Assembly: GCA_964502525.1 (NCBI GenBank)
Contig: CAZCXH010000015.1
Coordinates: 1 to 48,558 of the forward strand
DNA from: DATLYB01 sp964502525
GTDB taxonomy: Bacteria; Bacteroidota; Bacteroidia; Chitinophagales; CAIOSU01
DNA: 48,558 bases
Direction: 5' to 3'
Positions 8,955 to 16,461 of this stretch are shown here, piece after piece. The translations under genes were made by a program, and so were the position numbers. The notes under the pieces were generated by a model, which did no database searches, had not been told where the DNA came from, and saw only the letters and a list, made by a program, of their open reading frames with translations. The first letter of the stretch is position 1. Every line of letters begins with the position of its first letter.

Positions 8955-9265
8955 GATTGGGGACTGAAGTCCCCTGGCAGGATGTGAGTTAATTTTAACC
9001 CAGCGCTTAAGCGCGGTATGTGTTTAGCGCTTGAAACACGCATCCTCTAACCCCGCGATAAATCGCGGGGATGAGAACCGATATCTCCATCGGCTTTAGC
9101 CCTGACAGGAAAATTACAAATTGTCAAATCATGGCTGAAGCCATTCTGCCTGTGTCTTCGATGCCCGGCATGAATGCCTGGGTTAACGGATGCGCTAAAC
9201 ACATACTAAGCGCGGGGTTAATGAAACATTTGTCCACAAGGGGTTCTATCCATGACCGGGAGATT
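8955..9265. repeat. array of short hairpins with TRAA-type loops
   Basis: A chain of short perfect or near-perfect palindromes spaced a few bases apart: GGGGACTGAAGTCCCC, AGCGCTTAAGCGC, CCCCGCGATAAATCGCGGGG, CCGATATCTCCATCGG, ATGGCTGAAGCCAT and GCCCGGCATGAATGCCTGGG. The stems differ but most loops keep a TGAA, TTAA or ATAAAT core. A related run is nested in the element at 20590-20858. There is no open frame of note. It could be a structured RNA or a repeat-generated stem-loop chain; function unknown. Confidence 0.5.
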
Positions 9266-9271
9266 GCTTAA

Positions 9272-9450
9272 GGGCAGTTCTAAAATTGCTCTTTTTATCG
9301 CCTCACCCCTTCCCTCTCCAGAAGGCTTGTCTATGCCCACATCTTTTTAGAATATCCAGAGGACAAAGGTTTTGTCCTGCTTTCGTTTCAGCCTCACCCC
9401 CGCCCCCGCCCCCTCTCCTTCGGAGAGGGGTGTCCGAGCCGGTTCGGGGC
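9272..9450. mobile_element. composite GGGCAGTTC-family element, copy B (one TIR visible)
   Basis: Starts with GGGCAGTTCTAAAATTGC as in the complete copies and stays similar through CCTCACCCCTTCCCTCTCC. It then diverges into GCTTGTCTATGCCCACAT and a second block, CAGCCTCA...CCCTCTCCTTCGGAGAGGGG. TTAA is present on both sides (9268-9271 and 9451-9454), but the right end lacks the inverted repeat, so the boundary is uncertain. The copy at about 11655-11811 has the same composite order in the opposite orientation. Confidence 0.5.
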
Positions 9451-9642
9451 TTAAAGAAGTGGCGGTTTAGAAGCACAAACTGTCAACCTACCACTACTGT
9501 TTATTAGAAGCACAGATGTTTGATTAACCACATCACCCGCCATTTCTTTTAAGCCCATGTAGCTGCATGTGGCACTGTTCATTTGGAGCTCGTCAGCCCG
9601 AAGTTCGCAGATAAGTTTGATAGAAACTGTGTCATCTTTATT

Positions 9643-10920
9643 CTATTCTTGTCCGCCTGCAAGTGCATCAAACTTTGCTTTCATTGTCGGATTTCCATGC
9701 GTTAATTTTTTAATCGTTAAGTCGTCTGCTTTTTGATTTGCTAAACGAAGTTGATTTTCACTTGAAGTCAATGCTTCTTTAACTTTCTGCATTCTTGCTA
9801 TTGATTTGTCAATTTCTTCAATGGCTGTTTGAAAATGACTTTGTGCTAAAATAAAATTTTTAGAAAAGCCGTCTCTGAATTTGTTTACTTTATCTTCAAA
9901 GTTGGTGATGTCAATATTTTGGTTTCTTACCAAAGCAAGTTCAGCTTTATACTGCAATGAGTTCATTGCAGCATTGCGAAGGATTGTTATTATGGGAATG
10001 AAAAACTGTGGTCGCACTACATACATTTTTGGATACTTATGAGCTACATCAACAATACCAGAATTGTAGAGTTCGTTTTCAGCTTCTAAAACAGTAACAA
10101 GAACAGCGTATTCACATTTCTTTTCTGAACGGTCTTTGTCAAGTTCCTTAAAAAAATCTTCGTTTCTTTTTTTAGTAGCAGTTTCGTCTCCTTCATTTTT
10201 CATTTCAAACATGATAGAAATGATTTCATTTCCCGCATCGTTTGTTTCCTTGTATATGTAATCACCCTTACTTCCTGAACTTGCATCACTGTCTTTTTCA
10301 AAATAGGATTTAGGAAAAGCCGTTGAACGAAGTTTGTTAAACTCAATCTCACAATGTTGTTCAAGAGTTTCACCTAACATTTTTGTTGAAAGTTTCAGCT
10401 TCATGTCTTTGACACGGGCTATCTCATCATCTTTATATTTTATGATTGCGTCTTTGCTTTGCAATTCAGTTGAATGTTGCTGTTTTAAAGAACTTTCAAG
10501 ATTTTGCATTTCTAATTCTTTTGTCTTTACATCGTTCTTCAAATTGTCTCGTTCCTTCTCAACTTTTTGAACCGCTTCTTTTACAGCAAGTTTTTTTTCT
10601 GTGTCGGCATTTTCATTTTTTGCTTTGAGTTCAGTTATTGTCTTGTCTTTAGCAGCCAATTTATTAGTAAGTTCAAGTTCATTTGCAGATTTCAGTTGAG
10701 CAATCTCTTTGTCTTTTTCTGCAAGTTTTGCTTGCAAAGAATTTTTATGATTTGCTTCAGCAAGTTGAACAGCACTTTTCTTTTCTTGCTCGGCAAGGTC
10801 TAATCGTGCCTTTAATTCTTCTTCAAATTGATGGTCTCTCACTTGCTTTAGGATATCAGCAAAGCCAGCTTCATCAACCTTAAATACTTTTTTACAATTG
10901 GGGCAAATTATTTCGTTCAT
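9643..10920 (-). CDS. DUF2130 coiled-coil protein with PD-(D/E)XK-like motif
   Basis: 425 residues. The N-terminus has a short zinc-ribbon-like half (CPNC at 6-9, then KVFKVDEAGFADILKQVRD). Residues about 30-175 are a long Glu/Lys-rich coiled coil. Residues about 180-350 form the DUF2130 domain (PF09903), containing KGDYIYKE (D220) and FEMKNE (E239-x-K241), spaced like the D...ExK metal site of PD-(D/E)XK nucleases. This assignment is by motif only; the family has no agreed function. Its start overlaps the stop of the upstream GIY-YIG gene by 4 bp (ATGA), so the two are probably translationally coupled. The pair is noticeably more AT-rich than its neighbours, suggesting acquisition by transfer. 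Nuclease activity is inference. Confidence 0.75.
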   Translation of the reverse strand: MNEIICPNCKKVFKVDEAGFADILKQVRDHQFEEELKARLDLAEQEKKSAVQLAEANHKNSLQAKLAEKDKEIAQLKSANELELTNKLAAKDKTITELKAKNENADTEKKLAVKEAVQKVEKERDNLKNDVKTKELEMQNLESSLKQQHSTELQSKDAIIKYKDDEIARVKDMKLKLSTKMLGETLEQHCEIEFNKLRSTAFPKSYFEKDSDASSGSKGDYIYKETNDAGNEIISIMFEMKNEGDETATKKRNEDFFKELDKDRSEKKCEYAVLVTVLEAENELYNSGIVDVAHKYPKMYVVRPQFFIPIITILRNAAMNSLQYKAELALVRNQNIDITNFEDKVNKFRDGFSKNFILAQSHFQTAIEEIDKSIARMQKVKEALTSSENQLRLANQKADDLTIKKLTHGNPTMKAKFDALAGGQE

Positions 10921-11555
10921 ATTTTTAATTTTAATTCAATGATTTTTATTTCTTCTTCTGTCAAAGGTGTTCCGTTTATTCCTTGAATATTCCAAAGTCC
11001 AGAGTTTGAAATTTTGCTGTCGGGGTGAAACTTACCTAACCAGTTTTCGGAAATTGTTTTCTCTTCCCCTTGTGCAAAGGTTGCTATAAGTCCTTCTTCT
11101 AATCGTATTCGTTTAACTTCCTCTGTCAAGTTAGGAATTATTATAAAGGTGAAATTATTTTTAATGTAGTCAGTTACTTTATTCTCATACTTTGTTTCTA
11201 ACTCCCAATTTATTTTGTCAAGGTTCTTCGCTTTGTCTTCTCTCTTTTTAATTTTTAAGTCCCAAGATTTTATGTAATCAGTCCTTTTGTCAATGGTTAA
11301 GAAGCATCGTCCTAAATGCTTTCTGAAAATACTGTCACGGTGGTCGTCACCAACATAATGCTCGTCTATCCTTTCAAACAATCTGTTTTGTCCAGTGTGT
11401 GAGCCAATCCTAACAACTCTGTCTATGTCGGAATGTGCTTCACCTTTCTCAAACATTATGTAAATCCCGTTCTTGGAAATTTCACTTTCCTTGTAAGGGT
11501 GCTTGTGTCTTTTCGCATGGTTGAAAAGTGTTGTCAGTTTATTGTATGTCGTCAT
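10917..11555 (-). CDS. GIY-YIG nuclease family protein
   Basis: 212 residues from the ATG at 11555 (MTTYNKLTTLF); an in-frame ATG at 11618 would add 21 residues of non-conserved look. The GIY-YIG core is recognisable: NGIYIMFE at residues 29-36, RVVRIGSHTG at about 46-55 (the YIG half as RIG), an Arg-rich helix RLFERIDEH, HRDSIFRKHLG, and the metal-ligand Glu region RLEEGLIATFAQ. It resembles a prokaryotic subfamily in which GIY is followed by a Phe/Glu-rich strand and a GNHRGSIFR-type motif. Known members include single-strand nicking nucleases and restriction enzymes. It is the first gene of a two-gene unit with the DUF2130 gene (4-bp overlap). Cleavage activity and role in defence or repair are inference. 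Confidence 0.75.
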   Translation of the reverse strand: MTTYNKLTTLFNHAKRHKHPYKESEISKNGIYIMFEKGEAHSDIDRVVRIGSHTGQNRLFERIDEHYVGDDHRDSIFRKHLGRCFLTIDKRTDYIKSWDLKIKKREDKAKNLDKINWELETKYENKVTDYIKNNFTFIIIPNLTEEVKRIRLEEGLIATFAQGEEKTISENWLGKFHPDSKISNSGLWNIQGINGTPLTEEEIKIIELKLKI

Positions 11556-11654
11556 TGTCTGTTCGTTTCTTGCAGAATGTTTAAAGTTAGCAGTGTCCCC
11601 CGCCATTGCAGCTAACATCTTGCCACTGAACAGGAATCAGTAATTTTTTCTGCC

Positions 11655-11811
11655 GGGATAAGGAAAACTGTCCTGACACCTTCTCCTTTGGAGAAGGGCG
11701 GGATGAGGCTTGCCCGGCAAGGATAAAGGCTATTATTACTAAAAATTAAATGTGTGCATAGGCAAGCTCCAGAAGGAGAGGGAGTAAGTGGCAGAATTTT
11801 TAGAACTGCCC
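11655..11811. mobile_element. composite GGGCAGTTC-family element, copy C
   Basis: The right end is the intact 16-bp family terminus (ATTTTTAGAACTGCCC, ending at 11811), preceded by CCAGAAGGAGAGGGAGTAAGTGG as in the complete copies. The interior has TGTGTGCATAGGCAAGC and a block with GGAGAAGG, which are the reverse complement of the interior of copy B. The left limit is approximate. The next four bases, TTAA, contain the stop codon of the ABC ATPase gene. Confidence 0.55.
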
Positions 11812-12525
11812 TTAAACCTTAGGCGTTAAACTTTCCACGGTTGCGTTTTCCATATCCGAATCAATAAGTCCATCCTTAAGCCGGATGATGCGCCTCGAAT
11901 GGCGGGCGATGTCCTCTTCGTGCGTCACCACAATCACTGTATTCCCTTTATGATGAATATCATCGAAGATAGACATGATTTCAGCCGAAGTCTTGCTGTC
12001 GAGGTTGCCCGTAGGCTCGTCAGCAAGGATGATGGACGGATGGTTGATGAGCGCGCGGGCGATGGCAACGCGCTGGCGCTGTCCACCGGAAAGTTCGTTG
12101 GGCTTGTGCTTCACCCTGTCTGCCAGCCCCACGCTGTCGAGCACCTCCATCGCGCGCCTCTCCCGTTCCTTTCTGCCAACACCGGCATACACCAGCGGCA
12201 GTATGCAGTTCTCAAATGCGCTGAGGCGGGGCAGCAGGTTGAACGTTTGGAAGATGAAGCCTATTTCTTTGTTCCTGATTTCGGCAAGCTGCGCATCAAC
12301 GAGGGAGCTGACGTTTTTGCCGTTCAGGATGTAATCCCCGCTGGTGGGCGTGTCCAGGCAGCCGAGTATGTTCATCAGCGTTGACTTGCCCGAACCGGAA
12401 GGCCCCATCAGCGCCACATACTCGTTTTTTTGAATTAAAAGCGAAATACTGTTAAGAGCGGGAATCACAACCTGTCCGATCACATAGTTCTTAGTGACGT
12501 TTCTGAGGCGGATGATTTCCTGCAT
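11812..12525 (-). CDS. ABC transporter ATPase, LolD/MacB type
   Basis: 237 residues. Walker A is GPSGSGKST (residues 41-49), the signature is LSGGQRQRVAIARAL, and Walker B is IILADEPTGNLDSKTS. The LDTPTSGDYILNGKNVS and EPTGNLD features are typical of the MacB/LolD/FtsE-like (type VII) group, whose partners are FtsX-fold permeases for lipoprotein release or efflux. No such permease is adjacent, so the partner must be encoded elsewhere. It lies 107 bp downstream of gatC on the same strand. Its stop codon TAA is read from the TTAA directly abutting a palindromic element. Confidence 0.92.
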   Translation of the reverse strand: MQEIIRLRNVTKNYVIGQVVIPALNSISLLIQKNEYVALMGPSGSGKSTLMNILGCLDTPTSGDYILNGKNVSSLVDAQLAEIRNKEIGFIFQTFNLLPRLSAFENCILPLVYAGVGRKERERRAMEVLDSVGLADRVKHKPNELSGGQRQRVAIARALINHPSIILADEPTGNLDSKTSAEIMSIFDDIHHKGNTVIVVTHEEDIARHSRRIIRLKDGLIDSDMENATVESLTPKV

Positions 12526-12632
12526 GGTGGTTAATCAGATAATTGGTGAATGCTTCTGCTCCGCAAGATTAAATCATTGCGCGAGAAAACTCTTAAACCG
12601 TCCAGGAATCTCCCTTCCTTTCCTTTGGTATT

Positions 12633-12923
12633 TTATTTCTTAATCACCTTCGGCACTTTGAAGTGGCTGCCGTCATGAAGCGGGGCATTTTTGAGAGCTT
12701 CTTCTTTGGTGAAGGACGCTTTGACTTCGTCTTTTCGAAGATGGTTGGCTCCCTCGGTCATGTGGATGAGCGGCTCAACACCGGTGGTGTCCACCTCCTG
12801 CAATTTTTCAAAGAATGAAATGATTTCCCGGAGGTCGCCCATGATTTCATTGCGCGATGAATCATCAAAATCCAGTTTGGCGAGCGAGGCGAGTTTGTCA
12901 ATGAGTTGGGGAGTGATTTCCAT
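12633..12923 (-). CDS. gatC: Asp-tRNA(Asn)/Glu-tRNA(Gln) amidotransferase subunit C
   Basis: 96 residues, usual GatC length. The N-terminal helix MEITPQLIDKLASLAKLDFD and EIISFFEKLQEVDTTGVEP, LRKDEV and the C-terminal APLHDGSHFKVPKVI are all typical. GatC is the small belt subunit that stabilises the GatA-GatB complex, which amidates misacylated Glu-tRNA(Gln) or Asp-tRNA(Asn). GatA and GatB are not in the window. It is divergent from trpS, with 91 bp between the starts. Confidence 0.95.
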   Translation of the reverse strand: MEITPQLIDKLASLAKLDFDDSSRNEIMGDLREIISFFEKLQEVDTTGVEPLIHMTEGANHLRKDEVKASFTKEEALKNAPLHDGSHFKVPKVIKK

Positions 12924-12995
12924 AAAGGTTTACGGTTGATGCGTTTACGGTTCAATAACAGAAAACCGCAATCGCGAAACCATAAAAATAGGATT

Positions 12996-13008
12996 TTTTG
13001 TACTTTCG
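12996..13008 (+). promoter_or_regulatory. Bacteroidota-type -7 element before trpS
   Basis: TTTTG-TACTTTCG; the last eight bases differ by one from the Bacteroidota consensus TAnnTTTG. It ends only 6 bp before the ATG at 13015, so the transcript would be leaderless or nearly so. No good -33 TTG was seen at the expected distance. Confidence 0.4.
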
Positions 13009-13014
13009 CTGCCC

Positions 13015-14010
13015 ATGGAGCGAGTCGTGAGCGGGGTGCGTCCAACAGGTCACCTGCATTTGGGAAATTACTTCGGGGCTATCCGCAATTTTGTGAAGAT
13101 GCAGGAGCAATACCGTTGCTTTTTTTTTATAGCCGATTATCACTCCCTTACCACGCAGCCAAAGCCAACTGACCTCCATGCCAACGTGAAGGAGGTGCTT
13201 GCCACTTATCTTGCCTGCGGCTTGGATCCTGAAAAGACGGTCTTATATGTTCAAAGCGACCTTCCTGAAATCTCCGAGCTGTTTCTCTTGCTGTGCATGA
13301 TCGCATACAAGGGCGAGTTGGAGCGCGCAACGACATACAAGGATAAGGTTGCAAAGCAGCAGGACAACATCAACGCGGGCTTGCTCACCTACCCTGTGCT
13401 GATGGCGGCTGATGTGATAATTCACAAAGCGGTGAAAGTTCCTGTGGGGAAAGACCAGGAGCAGCATTTGGAGATGGCGCGGAATTTCGCAAACCGCTTT
13501 AATCATATATATGGAGTGAATTATTTTCCGGAGCCTTTCGGATTCAGCTATGACGACAGGCTTGTGAAGATACCGGGACTTGACGGCACGGGCAAGATGG
13601 GGAAATCGGAGGGTGAGGCCAACGCGATTTATCTTGCAGACGAGCCGGAGGTGATCAGGAAAAAAGTCATGCGCGCGGTGACTGATGCCGGTCCTGCCGA
13701 AAAGAACCAGCCGGTGAGCGAGCCTGTTCGGCATTTATTCGAAATCATGAAGGCGGTTTCTTCGGCCGATACGCTGAAACATTTCGAGGAGCAATACGCT
13801 GACTGCGCGATACGGTATGGCGATTTGAAAAAGAAACTGGCTGAAGATATTGTTACTTTTGCAACCCCGATCCGGGAAAAGATGAATTCGCTGATGTCTG
13901 ACGAAAAACGCCTGGGAGAAATCGTGAGGAGCGGAGCGGAAAAAGCGAGGGAAAGTTCCCGAAAAACCATAAAGGAAGTGAGGGAAATAATCGGCATCAG
14001 AAGTTTTTGA
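13015..14010 (+). CDS. trpS: tryptophanyl-tRNA synthetase
   Basis: 331 residues, a normal bacterial TrpRS. The class I signatures are present: GVRPTGHLHLGNY near the N-terminus (HIGH-type HLGN at residues 15-18) and GTGKMGKSEGEAN (KMSKS-type KMGKS). It joins tryptophan to tRNA(Trp) in the cytoplasm. The start is supported by the usual short distance from the ATG to the first motif. A dNK-family kinase follows after 14 bp on the same strand, so the two are probably co-transcribed. Confidence 0.97.
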   Translation: MERVVSGVRPTGHLHLGNYFGAIRNFVKMQEQYRCFFFIADYHSLTTQPKPTDLHANVKEVLATYLACGLDPEKTVLYVQSDLPEISELFLLLCMIAYKGELERATTYKDKVAKQQDNINAGLLTYPVLMAADVIIHKAVKVPVGKDQEQHLEMARNFANRFNHIYGVNYFPEPFGFSYDDRLVKIPGLDGTGKMGKSEGEANAIYLADEPEVIRKKVMRAVTDAGPAEKNQPVSEPVRHLFEIMKAVSSADTLKHFEEQYADCAIRYGDLKKKLAEDIVTFATPIREKMNSLMSDEKRLGEIVRSGAEKARESSRKTIKEVREIIGIRSF

Positions 14011-14024
14011 TTTAAATTCACATC

Positions 14025-14840
14025 ATGCCAAAAAAACCAACACAGAAGCCAACAAAGAAGCAGGTAAAAAAACCTGCGAAAAAACAGCAAGCCAAAGCAA
14101 AGCCGGTTGCAAAAACAGCAAAGAAGGCAACAAAGAAAGCGGCTTCAAAACCAAACGTAAAAGTGGCGCAGAAGCCTGAAGTAAAATTGGCCAAGCCGCC
14201 AAAAAACTGGGATCCGAGCAAGCTGCGTCATATAGCCATAGCCGGCAATATCGGATCCGGAAAGACAACGCTCACGGAGAAGCTGGCTCAGAGCTTCAAA
14301 TGGGAAGCCCATTATGAGGACATAGAAAACAATCCCTATTTGAATGATTTTTATGAGGACATGCCGAGGTGGTCATTCAACCTGCAGATTTATTTTTTGA
14401 ACAACCGCTTCAAGCAACTCATCAATATCCAACGCGGAGACAAGACCGTGATTCAGGACCGAACGATTTACGAGGATGCGCACATCTTCGCGCCTAACCT
14501 CCATTCGATGGGACTGATGTCAACCCGCGATTTTGAGAATTACCTGAGCCTGTTCAAAACCATCAGTTCGCTCATCAAACCGCCAGACCTGCTGATTTAC
14601 CTTAAAGCATCAATTCCCACGCTGGTGAACCAGATTCAAAAGCGCGGCAGGGAATATGAGGAGAACCTTCGCCTCGAATATATCCGCAGGCTCAATGAAT
14701 ATTATGAAGAATGGACCGGACGGTACAAGGAGGGCAGGATGCTCATCATTGATGTTGATACCTGCAACTTTGCCGAAGACCGGAAGGAGCTTGGCGAAGT
14801 GGTGAACCGGGTGAGAGCCGAGCTTTATGGCCTGTTCTGA
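14025..14840 (+). CDS. deoxynucleoside kinase with histone-H1-like N-terminal tail
   Basis: 271 residues. Residues 1-66 are a Lys/Pro/Ala-rich disordered tail (repeats of the KKPTKKQVKKPAKK kind) like the C-tail of histone H1. Residues about 68-271 are a deoxynucleoside kinase (PF01712) with P-loop GNIGSGKT (74-81), WSFNLQIYFLNNRF, the DRTIYEDAHIF lid-region motif (145-155) and a C-terminal RGREYE segment. The enzyme phosphorylates deoxynucleosides for dNTP salvage; base preference is not readable. No internal ATG fits as an alternative start before the P-loop, so the tail is probably translated. Tail function (DNA or RNA binding) is inference. Confidence 0.9.
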   Translation: MPKKPTQKPTKKQVKKPAKKQQAKAKPVAKTAKKATKKAASKPNVKVAQKPEVKLAKPPKNWDPSKLRHIAIAGNIGSGKTTLTEKLAQSFKWEAHYEDIENNPYLNDFYEDMPRWSFNLQIYFLNNRFKQLINIQRGDKTVIQDRTIYEDAHIFAPNLHSMGLMSTRDFENYLSLFKTISSLIKPPDLLIYLKASIPTLVNQIQKRGREYEENLRLEYIRRLNEYYEEWTGRYKEGRMLIIDVDTCNFAEDRKELGEVVNRVRAELYGLF

Positions 14841-14922
14841 TGCAAACAGTTGACAATTTGCGGTTGACGGTTGTTGCAATTTCACCGGCAACCTGCAAGC
14901 AGAATGCTGTAAACATTGAGTT

Positions 14923-16458
14923 ATGAGCAATCCTCCGAGGCGCAAGCTCCGGTTGTTTCGAATTGCCGCTGGCTTTATTTTCATTTGCCTTCTCTTCTTT
15001 CTTCTCCGATTTGCCTATAATTATTTTTGGAATTATTACACAGGCTCCTGGAAAGAATATAAAACCTGGTATCCAGATGCTTACTTCATTGTTTTTCCTT
15101 TAGTAAAATTTTTGCCGTTTTTGGTTCTTGGCATAATTACATGGCTGACAAGAAGGCATTGGGCGGCTTTGTTCTCAACTTCAAAAAAATGGCTGAAAAG
15201 AAATTACGGAAAAGTTTTATTGCTTGCGCTTAGCGTATTCATTGCTCTTCTGATAGCTGAATTTGCACTGCGAAAAGCCGGCTTCAAACCGGGATACCGC
15301 GCTTATTCTCAATATTTTCATCCTGTTGATTCACTCTTCGTTCTCGATGGGTTAGCTGCCGGCAGCAACGGCATCATGACGGTTGCCCCAAAAGCGCGTG
15401 AGTTCATTTGCGCAGAGCTGGAGCGAAAGAACTGCACTTACGATCTGAATCCTCTTTCTGAAACCCAGTCGGTGCAGGTGTATGCCGTTCCGCTGCACTA
15501 CGTTGTTTTTCAGGGATATAACTACAAAAGTGTTTTTAAATCATTTGTCAGAAACCTCTCACAGGAAACCGATACCGCTGAATTGGATTTCGTTACTGCC
15601 GTAAAAAACTATGTTCATTGTCCGATCAATTCAGACGGATTCAAAAGCATTGAATTTAAAAGGTACCGCTCGAAGAGAAAGAGCATCCTTTTGTTGGGAG
15701 ATTCTTTTACCTGGGGTAATGAGGCGAGTAATCTCACCAATGGTTTTGCGGACTTGCTGCTTGCAAAAGGTTATGTGGTTTATAATTCCGGCATAACCGG
15801 AACAGATCCGGTTCAATATCTTGAGGTGGCCAGAAAATATGTTCCAGCGCTGAAGCCTGACTTTGTAGTGGTGAATTTTTATATTGGAAATGATGTCATG
15901 TATTTTGATAGAAAGCTAAAGCCTTATGTTCCGGTTTATTACAGCACCAATGCGGGGAACCTGATTGCCTGCCCCGAAGGAGTTTATTTCAACACACCGG
16001 AGGAGGCCTATCAATACACCCTGGCGCATTTCAACATTCCCGGGAAGGATAGCCGGTTTAATAATCTATGCGCGAAGACCGTGCTTTCAACATTAGTTTG
16101 GAACGCGGTTACTGCATGGAAGCCTGAATGGACCATGTCAAAATATGATGATTATTACCAGCGTGTCAGAGAAGCAAAAACAAAAACCCCCTATTCTGAT
16201 ATTCAGATTCACGATATAAAGCGAATTACAGAGGAAGCGGGAGGAGCGTTTATTTTGGCAGTGATTCCAATGTTTGACGGACATAATTTTACATTTCCTG
16301 ATGATTATCCTGACTTGTTTGCAGGCCTGAAATATGATGTTCCACCAGTAAGCATTGATCATTACGAAAAGCAGGAAGACGGACACTATAATGATTTTGG
16401 ACATGCCATGCATGCTGCATTTATTGACAGCCTGATCCGAGCCGCGGATGATGATTGA
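14923..16458 (+). CDS. membrane-anchored SGNH hydrolase-like protein (paralogue 1)
   Basis: 511 residues. Three hydrophobic segments at about 11-35, 53-76 and 97-114 are followed by a large extracytoplasmic domain. That domain shows the SGNH/GDSL blocks: LLLGDSFTWG with nucleophile Ser261, NSGITGTDPVQYLE (Gly block), NFYIGNDVMYF (Asn block, about 319-328) and EDGHYNDFGH near 485-494 (His block). The family includes O-acetyl esterases and polysaccharide-modifying enzymes such as AlgX-like proteins; the substrate is unknown. The next gene is a full-length paralogue 3 bp downstream, so the two look like a tandem duplication in one operon. It lies 82 bp after the dNK gene. Confidence 0.75.
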   Translation: MSNPPRRKLRLFRIAAGFIFICLLFFLLRFAYNYFWNYYTGSWKEYKTWYPDAYFIVFPLVKFLPFLVLGIITWLTRRHWAALFSTSKKWLKRNYGKVLLLALSVFIALLIAEFALRKAGFKPGYRAYSQYFHPVDSLFVLDGLAAGSNGIMTVAPKAREFICAELERKNCTYDLNPLSETQSVQVYAVPLHYVVFQGYNYKSVFKSFVRNLSQETDTAELDFVTAVKNYVHCPINSDGFKSIEFKRYRSKRKSILLLGDSFTWGNEASNLTNGFADLLLAKGYVVYNSGITGTDPVQYLEVARKYVPALKPDFVVVNFYIGNDVMYFDRKLKPYVPVYYSTNAGNLIACPEGVYFNTPEEAYQYTLAHFNIPGKDSRFNNLCAKTVLSTLVWNAVTAWKPEWTMSKYDDYYQRVREAKTKTPYSDIQIHDIKRITEEAGGAFILAVIPMFDGHNFTFPDDYPDLFAGLKYDVPPVSIDHYEKQEDGHYNDFGHAMHAAFIDSLIRAADDD

Positions 16459-16461
16459 CGA

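Noticed and set aside
11556..11618. Upstream start for the GIY-YIG protein
   Set aside because: Adds 21 residues without conserved features; kept only as an alternative.
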